Assembly (NCBI RefSeq): GCF_028863945.1
Contig: NZ_JARBEA010000028.1
Span: 1 to 35,358, forward strand
Reading direction: 5' to 3'
Length of the DNA: 35,358 nt
Source of the DNA: Jeotgalibaca caeni
Lineage (GTDB): Bacteria > Bacillota > Bacilli > Lactobacillales > Aerococcaceae
Positions 15,905 to 24,538 of this stretch are shown here, one piece after another. The notes beneath the pieces are model-generated. The model did not search any database, was not told where the DNA came from, and was given only the letters and a program-made list of their open reading frames with translations. The stretch's first letter is position 1. Every line of letters starts with the position of its first letter. The translations under genes were made by a program, and so were the position numbers.

Positions 15905-16885
15905 TTAGTTTACTAGTGTTTGATTTGCTGTGATAATCGCTGTTTTGTAGACATCTTCTTCTACACAACCACGAGACAAGTCAGAAATTGGTTTGTTCAA
16001 TCCTTGCAAGATTGGGCCGACTGCTTCGAATGCACCGAAACGTTGAGCGATTTTGTAACCAATGTTACCAGATTGAATCTCTGGGAATACGAACACGGTT
16101 GCTTTACCAGCTACAGTTGAGTCAGGAGCTTTTTGGTTCGCTACAGTTTGAACGAAAGCTGCATCGAATTGTAGTTCTCCATCAATGTTGTATTCTGGAG
16201 CTAATTCTTTTGCAATCCGTGTTGCTTCTGCAACTTTTTCTTGTTCTGGCGAAGAAGCAGAACCTTTTGTGGAGAAGCTTAACAACGCAACATTTGGCTC
16301 AATGTCAAACATTTCAGCTGTTTTAGCCGATTCCACTGCGATTTCAGCTAGCTCTTGTGCAGTTGGGTTGATGTTGATTGCACAGTCAGAGAACAAGTAT
16401 TTTTCTTGTCCACGACCGCGTAGCATAATGAATGCGCCACTTGTACGGCTCACGCCTGGTTTCGTTTTGATGATTTGTAGTGCTGGACGAACTGTATCAC
16501 CTGTTGAATGAACTGCACCACTTACTAAACCATCTGCTAATCCCATATGGACCAACATGGTTCCGAAGTAGTTTTCATCTTTCAATGTCACTCGTGCTTG
16601 CTCTTCTGTCGCTTTCCCTTTACGGCGTTCTACAAAAGAAGCTACCATTTCGTCAAATTGGTCAAAGTTTTCTGGATCGAAAATATCGATTCCTTCAATA
16701 TTGAAACCACGGTCTTTTGCAGCCTTTGATACGGCATCTTTGTTCCCAACAAGAATCGGTTGTACCAAGTCTTCTGCTTTCAAACGTACAACTGCTCCTA
16801 AAATACGAGGTTCTGTTCCTTCAGGAAAAACAATTTTGATTTTCTTACCTTTAATTTTTGCTTCTAAGCTCTCAAACATTTCCAA
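15905..16885 (-). CDS. pta: Phosphate acetyltransferase
   Basis: A 326-residue enzyme converting acetyl-CoA and phosphate to acetyl phosphate, the first step of acetate formation with ATP gain via acetate kinase. Recognised by KIKIVFPEGTEPRILGAV near the N-terminus, LADGLVSGAVHSTGDTVRPALQ (about 116-137) and the C-terminal FVFPEIQSGNIGYKIAQRFG...GPILQGLNKPISDLSRG, hallmark of the short Pta. The start is TTG at 16885 seven bases after GGAGGG; ATG two codons later is the alternative. Single gene. Confidence 0.96.
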   Translation of the reverse strand: MEMFESLEAKIKGKKIKIVFPEGTEPRILGAVVRLKAEDLVQPILVGNKDAVSKAAKDRGFNIEGIDIFDPENFDQFDEMVASFVERRKGKATEEQARVTLKDENYFGTMLVHMGLADGLVSGAVHSTGDTVRPALQIIKTKPGVSRTSGAFIMLRGRGQEKYLFSDCAININPTAQELAEIAVESAKTAEMFDIEPNVALLSFSTKGSASSPEQEKVAEATRIAKELAPEYNIDGELQFDAAFVQTVANQKAPDSTVAGKATVFVFPEIQSGNIGYKIAQRFGAFEAVGPILQGLNKPISDLSRGCVEEDVYKTAIITANQTLVN

Positions 16886-17031
16886 GAGTGTTCCCTCCTA
16901 AACATATTTATTACTCTTATACTATACCGTAATTCCAAAAACATTTCAGCAATTATTAACGGAACAGGGTAAAAAACTGTTACATTTTTATCTTCCTACT
17001 CTATTATATTTTTTTTGGCTCAGCGAATGAG

Positions 17032-17046
17032 TTATAATTCTCTTAA
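17032..17046 (+). promoter_or_regulatory. -10 region of the glutathione peroxidase gene
   Basis: Perfect TATAAT at 17033-17038, 36 bases upstream of the start; the -35 is poor. TTATAATTCTCTTAA resembles a PerR box (TTATAATnATTATAA) only in its left half, so peroxide control is a guess. Confidence 0.35.
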
Positions 17047-17074
17047 GCAAGCATGAGAAGGAGGATTTTTTAAC

Positions 17075-17545
17075 ATGAATGTATTCGATTATACGGTTCA
17101 AGACTTAGAACAAAATGCAGTAGAACTATCCCAATATAAAGGAAACGTCCTTTTAATTGTAAATACTGCGACCGAATGTGGTCTTGCAGGGCAAATGAAT
17201 GAGTTGGAAGAACTGTACCGTACTTACAAAGAGAAAGGGTTTACGGTTTTAGCCTTCCCAAGCAACCAATTTCTTGGTCAAGAGCCTTTGGATGGGATGG
17301 ATATTAAGACTCATTGTGAGCTTACGTACCAAGCTTCTTTCCCTATCTTCGATAAAATTAAAGTGAATGGTCCAGAAGCTAGCGACCTTTACAAACACCT
17401 CGTTGCTGAGACAAAGAACAAGATGATCAAATGGAATTTTTCTAAATTCCTAATTGACCGGGAAGGAAACGTTGTAAGTCGCTATGCTCCTGTTACGACA
17501 CCTAAAAAGATGGAAGAGGATATTGTTGCTCTTCTCAATCAATAA
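17075..17545 (+). CDS. Glutathione peroxidase family thiol peroxidase
   Basis: A 156-residue peroxidase of the GPx fold. The catalytic set is complete: Cys35 in NTATECGLAG (normally NVASKCG), Gln69 in NQFLGQEP, and Trp119-Asn120 in KWNFSKFL. The usual FPCN Cys is Ser63, while Cys80 is in the place of the resolving Cys, so it is probably thioredoxin-dependent and reduces hydroperoxides in the cytosol. The ATG has GGAGG ten bases upstream. Its stop overlaps the end of the convergent unknown gene by seven bases. Confidence 0.92.
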   Translation: MNVFDYTVQDLEQNAVELSQYKGNVLLIVNTATECGLAGQMNELEELYRTYKEKGFTVLAFPSNQFLGQEPLDGMDIKTHCELTYQASFPIFDKIKVNGPEASDLYKHLVAETKNKMIKWNFSKFLIDREGNVVSRYAPVTTPKKMEEDIVALLNQ

Positions 17546-18222
17546 TAAGGGAAGGTCCACTTGAAGAATGCCTCTTTCGTATTAGGAATCAGACCTTCAT
17601 CTCCCGGATCATACATTTTTCCATCATCTTCTCCTGCAATGACGATTTGTTCATAGAAAATATATTCTGTGTCTACAAATCCAATACTCTCGTATTGACG
17701 GTCTGCCAGGTGGAAAAGACTACCCATTAATAGCGTTTCTTCGGCCTCAGGGTCAAAGTGGACGCTATTTTCATATTGTCGAAAGACTACTCCCTCATGC
17801 TCGAAGAAATAATGTCGGCCACTTTTTCCTAAATACGTGACCGGAATAGAAACCACTTCTTTTTCATAGAGTCCTGTAGCAGCGACTCCAGCTGGATCAT
17901 GATAGCGAGCATAGAAATCCTGTTCTGAACGTAATATTGGTTGATATCCTTGAAACATTTTATATTCTTTTCGGCGAATCGCTGGTGTGACATGCCCAGC
18001 TGGCTCTAAGTAATCTTCATAACGCTGGTTATTAATTAGTAAAATACCCAATAAAATACTAGCAATAACCGCGCCAGTGGATAAAAATATTTTTCCACCT
18101 TTTGTTTTTCTCTTCGTTAACGCAAAGCACATCACAAAGAGAACAAAAATCATTCCACCGAATACAATTCCAGCTACCCCCTCATACCAGCGTTCCGCAG
18201 CAATCCAATAATCAAATGACAT
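17539..18222 (-). CDS. Unknown two-helix membrane protein, third gene of the LytTR operon
   Basis: A 227-residue protein with two predicted membrane helices (about residues 15-36 and 45-62) and an outer or cytosolic C-terminal part of about 160 residues rich in Tyr, Phe, Glu and Asp (YQPILRSEQDFYARYHDPAG, YLGKSGRHYFFEHEGVVF). I do not recognise a family. The frame opens with TTG at 18228, but GAGAGG is seven bases before ATG at 18222, the better start. It follows the DUF3021-type gene by 12 bases, so is coexpressed with the LytTR regulator. It is convergent with the peroxidase gene, stops overlapping. Confidence 0.75.
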   Translation of the reverse strand: MSFDYWIAAERWYEGVAGIVFGGMIFVLFVMCFALTKRKTKGGKIFLSTGAVIASILLGILLINNQRYEDYLEPAGHVTPAIRRKEYKMFQGYQPILRSEQDFYARYHDPAGVAATGLYEKEVVSIPVTYLGKSGRHYFFEHEGVVFRQYENSVHFDPEAEETLLMGSLFHLADRQYESIGFVDTEYIFYEQIVIAGEDDGKMYDPGDEGLIPNTKEAFFKWTFPYY

Positions 18223-18234
18223 AGACAAACCTCT

Positions 18235-18651
18235 CTATTCTTTTATTCTGTTTCCTAACTGTTTATTGATGGAAGCCGCCGTTTGTTTTAACTCATGCTG
18301 CCTCCGCTTTACATTCAAAAAATATAGAACCGCATAAACGACACTATTGGTTAAGATGCTATCAATGGTTATCTGGAAAAAACCTAACTCGTTAGCCACT
18401 AAAACCAAAACCATAAATTGACTCGTATAATTAACGAGATGAAAAACACCTGTCGATCGAAAATCAATTGTAATGATTAAAAAAGATAGGGTCCACGAAA
18501 GAAAAACAAGTAGCGCTAAAATGAGTGTCGACTCAGAAAAACTAACAATATCAATGATTTGTGCGCGTTCGAGTACCGCATTTAATAAAACAAGTACAGT
18601 AAAGGTAAAGGTCATCCCATTCAGATTTTCCGAGAAAAATTTTTTCATCAC
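18235..18651 (-). CDS. DUF3021-type four-helix membrane protein
   Basis: A 138-residue protein with four hydrophobic segments (about 13-31, 40-62, 70-88 and 97-112) and a basic C-terminal tail (NVKRRQHELKQ). Size, topology and position directly after a LytTR regulator fit the DUF3021 family. In LytTR regulatory systems of streptococci, a membrane protein next to the regulator holds it inactive; a like role here is inferred. Gap to the LytTR gene is 13 bases, and to the next unknown gene 12 bases. Confidence 0.78.
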   Translation of the reverse strand: MMKKFFSENLNGMTFTFTVLVLLNAVLERAQIIDIVSFSESTLILALLVFLSWTLSFLIITIDFRSTGVFHLVNYTSQFMVLVLVANELGFFQITIDSILTNSVVYAVLYFLNVKRRQHELKQTAASINKQLGNRIKE

Positions 18652-18664
18652 TATTATACCACCT

Positions 18665-19102
18665 TTATATTTTTAAGTATTGTTTGACTTTTTTTAAGTA
18701 GTGACGACTAATGATTAGTTTTTCATCATTCGCTAAGGTTGCTTCTAGTCGGTAATTGGACAGAGGCTGTACGCACTTCAAGTAATCCATATTTAACAAA
18801 GTACTTTTATTAATCCGGATGAACGATGTCTGAGCAAGTTTTTCTTCCAACGCATACAGTCGCTCACTGCTTTCAAATACTTGCTTCTCTTTGTATAGAA
18901 AGGTGCGCTGATCAACACTCTCCATGTAGTAGAGATCTTGGATATCTAGGCTAAATAGCAGACCATCTTTTTTCCCTTCCAATTGAATCTCACTGGACCG
19001 AACAATTTCCATTAACTTTTCAACTCTTCGGTCGAGTACATTGTACGTTATCTCAATGATAGTCTCCCTCAGACTCTTATCTTCCTGTAGAAAAAGTTTC
19101 AT
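18665..19102 (-). CDS. LytTR-type DNA-binding regulator
   Basis: A 145-residue regulator made only of a short N-terminal part and a LytTR DNA-binding domain (about 45-145) with typical pieces: LDIQDLYYMESVDQRTFLY, FIRINKSTLLNMDYL and the C-terminal SRHYLKKVKQYL. It has no receiver domain. The frame extends 27 codons further upstream, but GGAAAGGGG lies eight bases before ATG 19102 and a promoter lies within the longer version, so this start is chosen. First gene of a three-gene operon with the DUF3021-type protein and the unknown 227-residue protein. Confidence 0.88.
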   Translation of the reverse strand: MKLFLQEDKSLRETIIEITYNVLDRRVEKLMEIVRSSEIQLEGKKDGLLFSLDIQDLYYMESVDQRTFLYKEKQVFESSERLYALEEKLAQTSFIRINKSTLLNMDYLKCVQPLSNYRLEATLANDEKLIISRHYLKKVKQYLKI

Positions 19103-19133
19103 TTTTTTGCCCCTTTCCTTCTTTCCTAAAATT

Positions 19134-19162
19134 AGTGTACTTGTTGAACAAGCTGGTTTCAA
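19134..19162 (-). promoter_or_regulatory. Promoter of the LytTR operon with spacer palindrome
   Basis: On the minus strand TTGAAA (19162-19157), 17 bases, TACACT (19139-19134). The spacer contains the palindrome CTTGTT-G-AACAAG (19140-19152). Confidence 0.65.
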
Positions 19163-19175
19163 ACGTATTTTAGTA

Positions 19176-19202
19176 AGTTGCATAAAACATCACTCAGTTG
19201 CA
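19176..19202 (-). repeat. Direct repeats upstream of the LytTR promoter
   Basis: AGTTGCA occurs at 19176-19182 and 19196-19202, starts 20 bases apart, ending about 13 bases upstream of the -35 box. LytTR proteins bind pairs of direct repeats about two helical turns apart, so this is a likely autoregulatory site. Confidence 0.5.
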
Positions 19203-19242
19203 AAAAAAGATGGATTTCCCAAAAAGGAAACCCATCTTTTTT
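19203..19242 (-). terminator. Terminator of the MATE gene
   Basis: Seventeen-base arms (19203-19219 and 19226-19242) with one mismatch and a run of T on the minus strand. One arm overlaps the MATE stop codon. Confidence 0.75.
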
Positions 19243-20605
19243 ATGCTTCTTCCGGTAACGGATGAATGAACTTTTTGAAAATAACACGTAAATTGATGCT
19301 GCAAAGAATAACAGCAAATATTTCTGCAATTGGATAGGCCCACCAAATAGCGTGCACATTACCAGTCAAAGACAATAAGTAAGCTAATGGAATAATGATG
19401 ACCAACTGGCGAAGTACAGAAACGCTTAGGCTCATAAAGCCGCGTCCGAAAGCCTGAAAAATCGTTCCACAAACAATTCCGAACCCTGCAAATAAGAAGC
19501 AAAGGCTAATCACGCGCAAAGCTGGTATCCCAAGTTCCAGCATTTCAGGTGAAGCATTAAATATACTTAACAGTTGCTCGGGGAACACTTGGAAAATGAC
19601 AAAACCAATAAGCATAATAATAATAGCATAGAGAATACTGTATTTAATGATTTCAACCATCCGCTCACGTTTTCGTGCCCCAAAATTATAGGAGAGAATC
19701 GGAATCACACCGTTGTTTAATCCGAATACAGGCATAAAGACAAATGATTGTAGTTTGTAATAAACTCCTAGAACAGCAACTGCCGTTGAAGAGAATCCTG
19801 CTAAAATAATATTAAAAGCATACGTAGTAACGGAAGTAATAGATGTCATCACGATAGAAGGAATACCAACCCGATAAATTTCACGTAACGTTTCCTTATC
19901 TGGGCGAACTTGTTTGTAATCAATAACAAGGTCTTTATTTTTCTTTTGTTGGAAGTAAATCCCAACGAGAGCGCCGATTGTCTGCCCAATAACGGTAGCA
20001 TAAGCCGCTCCTGCGACACCAAGAGCAGGGAACCCCAACCAACCAAAGATCAAAATGGGATCCAAAATAATATTTATAATCGAACCGACCCCTTGTGTAT
20101 ACATGGAATAGAGCGTTTGACCCGTTGATTGCAATAATCGCTCATACGTAATTTGAATACATTGTCCTAGAGAGAAAATGAGGATAATAGATAGATATTC
20201 TTTCCCATAAGCTAGAATCTGTGGGTTTGAGGTTTGCGTTGCAAAGAAAAACTCCACCATTGTAAACCCTAATACCAAAAACACAAGATAATGTAGGATT
20301 CCTAAAAAGATTCCGTTCGCTGCAGTTAAACGAGCCTCTTGCTCTTTTCGTTCTCCTAATTGCCGAGAAAGCAATGCATTCATCCCTACCCCGGTTCCAA
20401 CTTGCACAGCAACAATCAAATTCTGAACAGGAAATGCCATTGAAACAGCCGTTAGAGCATCCTCATTGATTTGAGCTACGAACACACTGTCTACGATATT
20501 ATATAATGCGCTAATCAGCATAGACAAAACCATTGGCAAGGAAACAGTCAGTATTAACCGCTTAATCGGCAATGTCCCCATCTTATTTTCTTTATATTCT
20601 TCCAC
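19241..20605 (-). CDS. MATE family multidrug/Na+ antiporter
   Basis: A 454-residue membrane protein of about twelve helices in two similar halves, the MATE layout. The N-terminal ILTVSLPMVLSMLISALYNIVDSVFVAQ and the QVGTGVGMNALLSRQLGERK stretch are typical of the MepA/DinF-like branch, which exports cationic drugs or metabolites using an ion gradient. The start is GTG at 20605 with GGAGAGG about 13 bases upstream. A hairpin lies 29 bases before the start. Substrate unknown. Confidence 0.9.
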   Translation of the reverse strand: MEEYKENKMGTLPIKRLILTVSLPMVLSMLISALYNIVDSVFVAQINEDALTAVSMAFPVQNLIVAVQVGTGVGMNALLSRQLGERKEQEARLTAANGIFLGILHYLVFLVLGFTMVEFFFATQTSNPQILAYGKEYLSIILIFSLGQCIQITYERLLQSTGQTLYSMYTQGVGSIINIILDPILIFGWLGFPALGVAGAAYATVIGQTIGALVGIYFQQKKNKDLVIDYKQVRPDKETLREIYRVGIPSIVMTSITSVTTYAFNIILAGFSSTAVAVLGVYYKLQSFVFMPVFGLNNGVIPILSYNFGARKRERMVEIIKYSILYAIIIMLIGFVIFQVFPEQLLSIFNASPEMLELGIPALRVISLCFLFAGFGIVCGTIFQAFGRGFMSLSVSVLRQLVIIIPLAYLLSLTGNVHAIWWAYPIAEIFAVILCSINLRVIFKKFIHPLPEEA

Positions 20606-20633
20606 TTTTCATCTTCTACCTCTCCAAAAAATA

Positions 20634-20668
20634 AGAAAGAAGCTGGGATCTGACTCCCGCTTCTTTCT
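20634..20668 (-). terminator. Terminator of the ung-hydrolase-LLM operon, or MATE leader hairpin
   Basis: AGAAAGAAGCTGGGA and TCCCGCTTCTTTCT form a 14-pair stem with one bulge; on the minus strand CTTATTTTTT follows. It lies 29 bases before the MATE start, so readthrough here would set MATE expression. Confidence 0.7.
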
Positions 20669-20746
20669 CGTTTCCAAATTAAATAAACAGACCGATTCCA
20701 AACGATGAAAAAAACACCTTTTGGAACACACTTATTTCTTCTCCTA

Positions 20747-20779
20747 ACTATAGCAAATTTCATTCTTAATTGCTATAGT
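20747..20779. repeat. Ten-pair inverted repeat after the LLM gene
   Basis: ACTATAGCAA (20747-20756) and TTGCTATAGT (20770-20779) form a perfect stem 11 bases past the LLM stop. No T-run follows, so it may protect the 3' end or be an operator for the MATE gene. Confidence 0.5.
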
Positions 20780-20790
20780 CGTTTACACGA

Positions 20791-21786
20791 TTAAAGAACT
20801 TCCTCAGCTAGTAATCGGTACGATTCCAGACGAACTTTTTGCGGATGCGTAATTGTGATAATCATCGCCTCTTCAAACGAATATTCTTCTTGGTATTCTT
20901 GAAGCTTTGTGTGGATTTGCTTAGGTGTTCCAACCAAATGTCCTTCTCGTACATTTGCCAATACGATTCGGTCCATCTCCGTCATCGGGAAATCGACAGC
21001 TTCCTCTGGTGTCAAGAAACGTTCCATTCTCTTTCCTCGAGCGAGATGCATTTTCGAAATCGCATAAGGAAGTTCATAAAATCGTGCTTCCTCCTCATTC
21101 TCACAAGCCAACGCATAAAAGGCTACACTTATCTTCTTCTCAGGCATGAAGGCAGAGGGAACAAAACGGCTCCGATAAATCTCGAAGGCTTCTTTATTCA
21201 TATGCCCGCTGAAAAACTGTGCGAATGAATAGCCAATTCCTTTTTGCGCAGCTTGAAACGCACTATCTCCGCTCGATCCAAGCAGCCACATCTCTGGAAC
21301 GGTATCGATTATCGGTACAGCTCGCGTAGCCTGATATATTTCTTCTTTCGGTAACTGATCTTCCAATAATGATTTAATCGTATCAATTTTTTCATAAAGT
21401 CCATCAAGTGAAGGTACTTTCCCTTGTGAAAGAGCAAAAATCGAATTCCGATCCCCACCGGGTGCTCTTCCTAATCCTAAATCAATCCGATTCGGATGGA
21501 AAGCTTCTAACGTTTTGAAAGTTTCAGCAATTTTCAATGGTGAATAATGCATCATCATGATTCCGCCCGATCCTACGCGAATCTTCTCGGTTTGTGCTGC
21601 TACTTGGCCGATTACAATCTCTGGGGCAGAGCTAGCTAATGTTTCCGCTCCGTGGTGTTCAGCGAACCACATTCGTTGATAGCCATATTTTTCCCCATGT
21701 TGTGCGAGTTCCACTGCATTTTGTAACGCCATTCGTCCTGTTTGATTTCCCAATATAGGGATTTGATCTAGTATGCTTAATTCCAT
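20791..21786 (-). CDS. LLM-class flavin-dependent oxidoreductase
   Basis: A 331-residue TIM-barrel flavoenzyme of the luciferase-like monooxygenase superfamily. It shows the MsnO8-like pattern: MELSILDQIPI at the start, YGYQRMWFAEHHG (about 37-49), VGSGGIMMMHYSPLKIAE (about 76-93), then FHPNRIDLGLGRAPGGD and LLGSSGDSAFQAA. Substrate unknown; this subgroup is widespread in Firmicutes without a settled role. A longer frame begins at 21810, but GAGGGAG lies seven bases before ATG 21786. It follows the alpha/beta hydrolase by 20 bases. Confidence 0.9.
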   Translation of the reverse strand: MELSILDQIPILGNQTGRMALQNAVELAQHGEKYGYQRMWFAEHHGAETLASSAPEIVIGQVAAQTEKIRVGSGGIMMMHYSPLKIAETFKTLEAFHPNRIDLGLGRAPGGDRNSIFALSQGKVPSLDGLYEKIDTIKSLLEDQLPKEEIYQATRAVPIIDTVPEMWLLGSSGDSAFQAAQKGIGYSFAQFFSGHMNKEAFEIYRSRFVPSAFMPEKKISVAFYALACENEEEARFYELPYAISKMHLARGKRMERFLTPEEAVDFPMTEMDRIVLANVREGHLVGTPKQIHTKLQEYQEEYSFEEAMIITITHPQKVRLESYRLLAEEVL

Positions 21787-21806
21787 TATTCTTCTCCCTC
21801 TTGGTC

Positions 21807-22502
21807 TCATTTCTTATAAAATACAGTTGCGGCCTCGATTAATTGTCGGGGTTGAGAAACAAAAAAGTCATGTCCTCCTCCTGGAACAAACAGCAATTCT
21901 GCTCCCGGTATATTCGCTGCGAGAGCTTCTGTATGACTTTGTTTAATCACATCATACTCTCCTGCCATCACCAACACCGGAGCCTGGATATCTTTCAAAT
22001 CTTTTTCTGATAAATTTAATTCATCCAGCATCAACAAATGGATACAGCGTTTCTTCTGTCGTTCAATCGGATCACTCATTTGTTCAATTTCTTCTTTTTG
22101 GCGCAACATTTCTTGATACGTTTCTTCTATTAATCCGTCCTCTTGGTAATTAGCGCCCAATGTGATGAGACTTTTCACCTGTTCAGGATAATGGGCTGCT
22201 ACGTATAAACCGATATTTCCTCCATCACTGAAGCCGATTAAATCGATTGTATCAATCTGTTCCAGCTCCATCAGCAACAAAATATCTCTCGCGATTTGTG
22301 CGAAGGTCAATTGCTCGACCCTTAAGTCCGAATGACCATGGCCCCTCGTGTCCATGGCATAAACGGTACGCGTTTGTTCGAAATACGTAATGATTTCTTG
22401 AAAAATCGTGCTGTCTTCTCCATTTCCATGCAACAAGAGAAGCGGCAGGCCTTGGCCACTCTTTTGTACGAATAGATTCCCTTTATCTGTTTGCAGGATC
22501 AT
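21807..22502 (-). CDS. Alpha/beta hydrolase
   Basis: A 231-residue hydrolase of the alpha/beta fold. Oxyanion loop LLHGNGEDS (about 26-34), nucleophile elbow GFSDGG with the Ser, an acid in VMAGEYDVI and the catalytic His in GGGHDFF near the C-terminus are all visible. Substrate unknown. The frame is open upstream, but GGAGG is seven bases before ATG 22502, which overlaps the ung stop as ATGA. It lies between ung and the LLM gene in one operon. Confidence 0.88.
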   Translation of the reverse strand: MILQTDKGNLFVQKSGQGLPLLLLHGNGEDSTIFQEIITYFEQTRTVYAMDTRGHGHSDLRVEQLTFAQIARDILLLMELEQIDTIDLIGFSDGGNIGLYVAAHYPEQVKSLITLGANYQEDGLIEETYQEMLRQKEEIEQMSDPIERQKKRCIHLLMLDELNLSEKDLKDIQAPVLVMAGEYDVIKQSHTEALAANIPGAELLFVPGGGHDFFVSQPRQLIEAATVFYKK

Positions 22503-23182
22503 TTTTCTTCCTCCGGTATTTGCCAATCAATCGGCTTTTCCCCCAATTTCTGTAAGGCCTCATTTACCTTTGAAAAAGGCTTCGAACCAAAGAACCCCCG
22601 ACTAGCAGAGAGTGGACTTGGATGAGGAGAGGTTAACACGACATGCTTTTTGGTATCGATAAAGGCTTTCTTTGCAATAGATGCATTCCCCCACAAGAGA
22701 AATACCACGGGCTTTTCACGTTCGTTTAGCGCTCGGATCACTGCATCGGTTAATAGCTCCCACCCTTTTCCTCGATGAGAGTACGCTTCTCCTTTTCGAA
22801 CGGTTAAAACCGAATTTAATAAGAATACACCCTGCTCTGCCCAATGGGTAAGATCTCCATGTGAAGCAGGTGGAATTCCTAAATCGGCCTGCATCTCTTT
22901 GTATATATTTCTGAGAGAAGGAGGAATCCTAACTCCTTTTTGTACAGAGAAACTGAGCCCGTTCGCTTGATGTTCTCCGTGATACGGGTCCTGGCCTAGG
23001 ATAACCACCTTTACCTTTTCGTAAGGGGTTTGTTCAAAGGCATTCCAGATATCATGCATATTCGGATAAACCTGATGATTCGCATATTCTTCCTTCAGGA
23101 ATTCACGTAATTGCTGGTAGTAGGGAGATTGAAATTGATCAACTAGAATTTCTTGCCAGTCATTATGGATAATGGCTTTCAC
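22499..23182 (-). CDS. ung: Uracil-DNA glycosylase
   Basis: A 227-residue family 1 uracil-DNA glycosylase, which removes uracil from DNA at the start of base excision repair. Hallmarks: [18 protein letters not shown] with the catalytic Asp (about 62-79), [25 protein letters not shown] and [16 protein letters not shown] with the catalytic His loop. The frame extends 66 codons further, but those residues are unlike Ung; GGAGG seven bases before GTG 23182 gives the usual length. First gene of a three-gene operon. Confidence 0.95.
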   Translation of the reverse strand: MKAIIHNDWQEILVDQFQSPYYQQLREFLKEEYANHQVYPNMHDIWNAFEQTPYEKVKVVILGQDPYHGEHQANGLSFSVQKGVRIPPSLRNIYKEMQADLGIPPASHGDLTHWAEQGVFLLNSVLTVRKGEAYSHRGKGWELLTDAVIRALNEREKPVVFLLWGNASIAKKAFIDTKKHVVLTSPHPSPLSASRGFFGSKPFSKVNEALQKLGEKPIDWQIPEEEK

Positions 23183-23316
23183 AATAAGTCCTCCTTGCGT
23201 GTACTTTCTTTTAGTATAACAAAGTAAGCGTACATTTGATGCTTGTTTTGTTTTTCCTAAATGAAGCGGTTCATGGTACACTAAAAATGCAGAATTAATC
23301 AATAGGGGGTCTTCAA

Positions 23317-24186
23317 GTGATTCAACTAATTGTCTCAGATATGGATGGTACATTATTAAATCATAAGCTGGAAGTATCAAAGGTAAATCAGGAAGCGATT
23401 CAAGCAGCTCAACAACGTGGAATCCGTTTCATGGTCGCAACCGGTCGAGGTTACACAGAAGCAGTTCCTTCGTTGCATGAAGCTGGAATTCACTGTCCGA
23501 TGATTACTGTTAATGGTGGTCAAATTTACGATGAAAATGGAACGCTTGAGAGAAGCATCGGCATTGATAAGGCACGAATTCGGTCCATTCTACAGTTCGT
23601 TAAAGAAAAAGGCCTCTACGCTGAGTTGGTATTAAAATCCGGAGTCTACTCCGAAAATAAAGTGCGCCGCATCGAAACAATGACGACCCTACTCCAAAAT
23701 ACGAATCCAGACACAACATTTAAAATGGCTCTCATTCTCGCAATGGGCCGGATGGAACTCTTGAATATTCATTATGTGGAGGACTATGAGGAGCTGTTGA
23801 ACGATGATCGGGAAGAAGTATTAAAAGTCCTTATTTTCAGTAATATTGGTCAACCAGAATTAGAACCTGTTCGCCAGCACTTTGAACAAGACGATGAACT
23901 TGCGATTACCTCTTCCTTCTTCAATAATATTGAAATTAACCACGTTGAGGCTCAAAAAGGGATTGCTCTTGAGCATGTTGCCAACGAATTAGGAATTCCG
24001 TTAGAAAACGTGATGGCAATTGGCGATAACTACAATGATGTATCCATGCTGGAAAAGGCAGGCGTCAGTTTTGCGATGGGGAACGCTGAACCTGGAGTAA
24101 AGGCTGTTGCCAAGTATGAAACGAAAACCAATACCGAAGACGGAGTGGGCTTAGCAATTCTCCGTTGTATCAATGACAACTTATAA
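23317..24186 (+). CDS. Cof-type HAD-superfamily hydrolase
   Basis: A 289-residue HAD phosphatase with a Cof-type (C2B) cap. Motif I is [10 protein letters not shown] (residues 7-16, both Asp), motif II VATGRGY (about 41-47), motif III Lys in [11 protein letters not shown] (about 211-221), motif [18 protein letters not shown]. Such enzymes dephosphorylate sugar phosphates, nucleotides or cofactors such as pyridoxal or flavin phosphates; the substrate is not clear. GTG start with AGGGGG six bases upstream. Followed by a small YvrJ gene. Confidence 0.92.
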   Translation: MIQLIVSDMDGTLLNHKLEVSKVNQEAIQAAQQRGIRFMVATGRGYTEAVPSLHEAGIHCPMITVNGGQIYDENGTLERSIGIDKARIRSILQFVKEKGLYAELVLKSGVYSENKVRRIETMTTLLQNTNPDTTFKMALILAMGRMELLNIHYVEDYEELLNDDREEVLKVLIFSNIGQPELEPVRQHFEQDDELAITSSFFNNIEINHVEAQKGIALEHVANELGIPLENVMAIGDNYNDVSMLEKAGVSFAMGNAEPGVKAVAKYETKTNTEDGVGLAILRCINDNL

Positions 24187-24244
24187 AAGGTAACACTTCC
24201 TCTTCCCCTTTCGTTCTTTCTATATATAAGGAGGAGGAACCCAC

Positions 24245-24403
24245 ATGGAACCAGAAATCATGTCGCTTATGGAGATGGTTAGTAACACCGGATTTCCCAT
24301 CGTCATTTCTATTTACTTGCTGAACCGCATGGAGAAGAAATTAGATGCGTTAGTCCAGTCAATCGACAACCTGACGAAGACGGTCATTACTCGCCCTTCC
24401 TAA
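24245..24403 (+). CDS. YvrJ family small membrane protein
   Basis: A 52-residue protein, MEPEIMSLMEMVSNTGFPIV and so on, with one hydrophobic segment (GFPIVISIYLL, about residues 16-26) and a charged coiled tail (NRMEKKLDALVQSIDNLTK). The GFPIV..YLL.R.E.KLD.L pattern is the YvrJ family, short proteins of Firmicutes of unknown function, sometimes linked to phage or sigma factor loci. ATG has AAGGAGGAGG eleven bases upstream, a strong site. It lies 58 bases after the HAD gene and is closed by a terminator. Confidence 0.8.
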   Translation: MEPEIMSLMEMVSNTGFPIVISIYLLNRMEKKLDALVQSIDNLTKTVITRPS

Positions 24404-24404
24404 T

Positions 24405-24448
24405 AGAAGCAGCTGTTCTTTCTTTTTTAAGAAATAACAGCTGTTTCT
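24405..24448 (+). terminator. Terminator after the YvrJ gene
   Basis: Arms 24405-24424 and 24429-24448 (AGAAGCAGCTGTTCTTTCTT with its near complement, two mismatches), ending in a T-rich tract. Confidence 0.65.
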
Positions 24449-24497
24449 GTTTCCCCTCATTTATTTTTAATCTTAATTCTGGTAGAATACCTTTGAT

Positions 24498-24518
24498 ACT
24501 GTAACGAATGAATACAGT
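24498..24518 (+). promoter_or_regulatory. Inverted repeat upstream of the amino acid ABC ATPase
   Basis: ACTGTA (24498-24503) and TACAGT (24513-24518) form a six-base palindrome with a nine-base centre, 20 bases before the start and just after a TAGAAT -10 candidate. It could be an operator. Confidence 0.35.
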
Positions 24519-24538
24519 AAGCCGAAAGGAGAAAGACA

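Noticed and set aside
17032-17046. PerR box upstream of the peroxidase gene
   Set aside because: Only the left half matches and it coincides with the -10 box; kept only as a weak remark.
20554-20763. 69-residue minus-strand frame before the MATE gene
   Set aside because: Spans the terminator hairpin and the MATE start; composition and ribosome site do not support coding.
22408-22605. 65-residue plus-strand frame over the hydrolase-ung junction
   Set aside because: Shadow of two well-supported minus-strand genes.
23183-23380. N-terminal extension of Ung by 66 residues
   Set aside because: It is unlike Ung, runs through the upstream spacer into the start of the divergent HAD gene, and GGAGG-GTG at 23182 gives the usual length.
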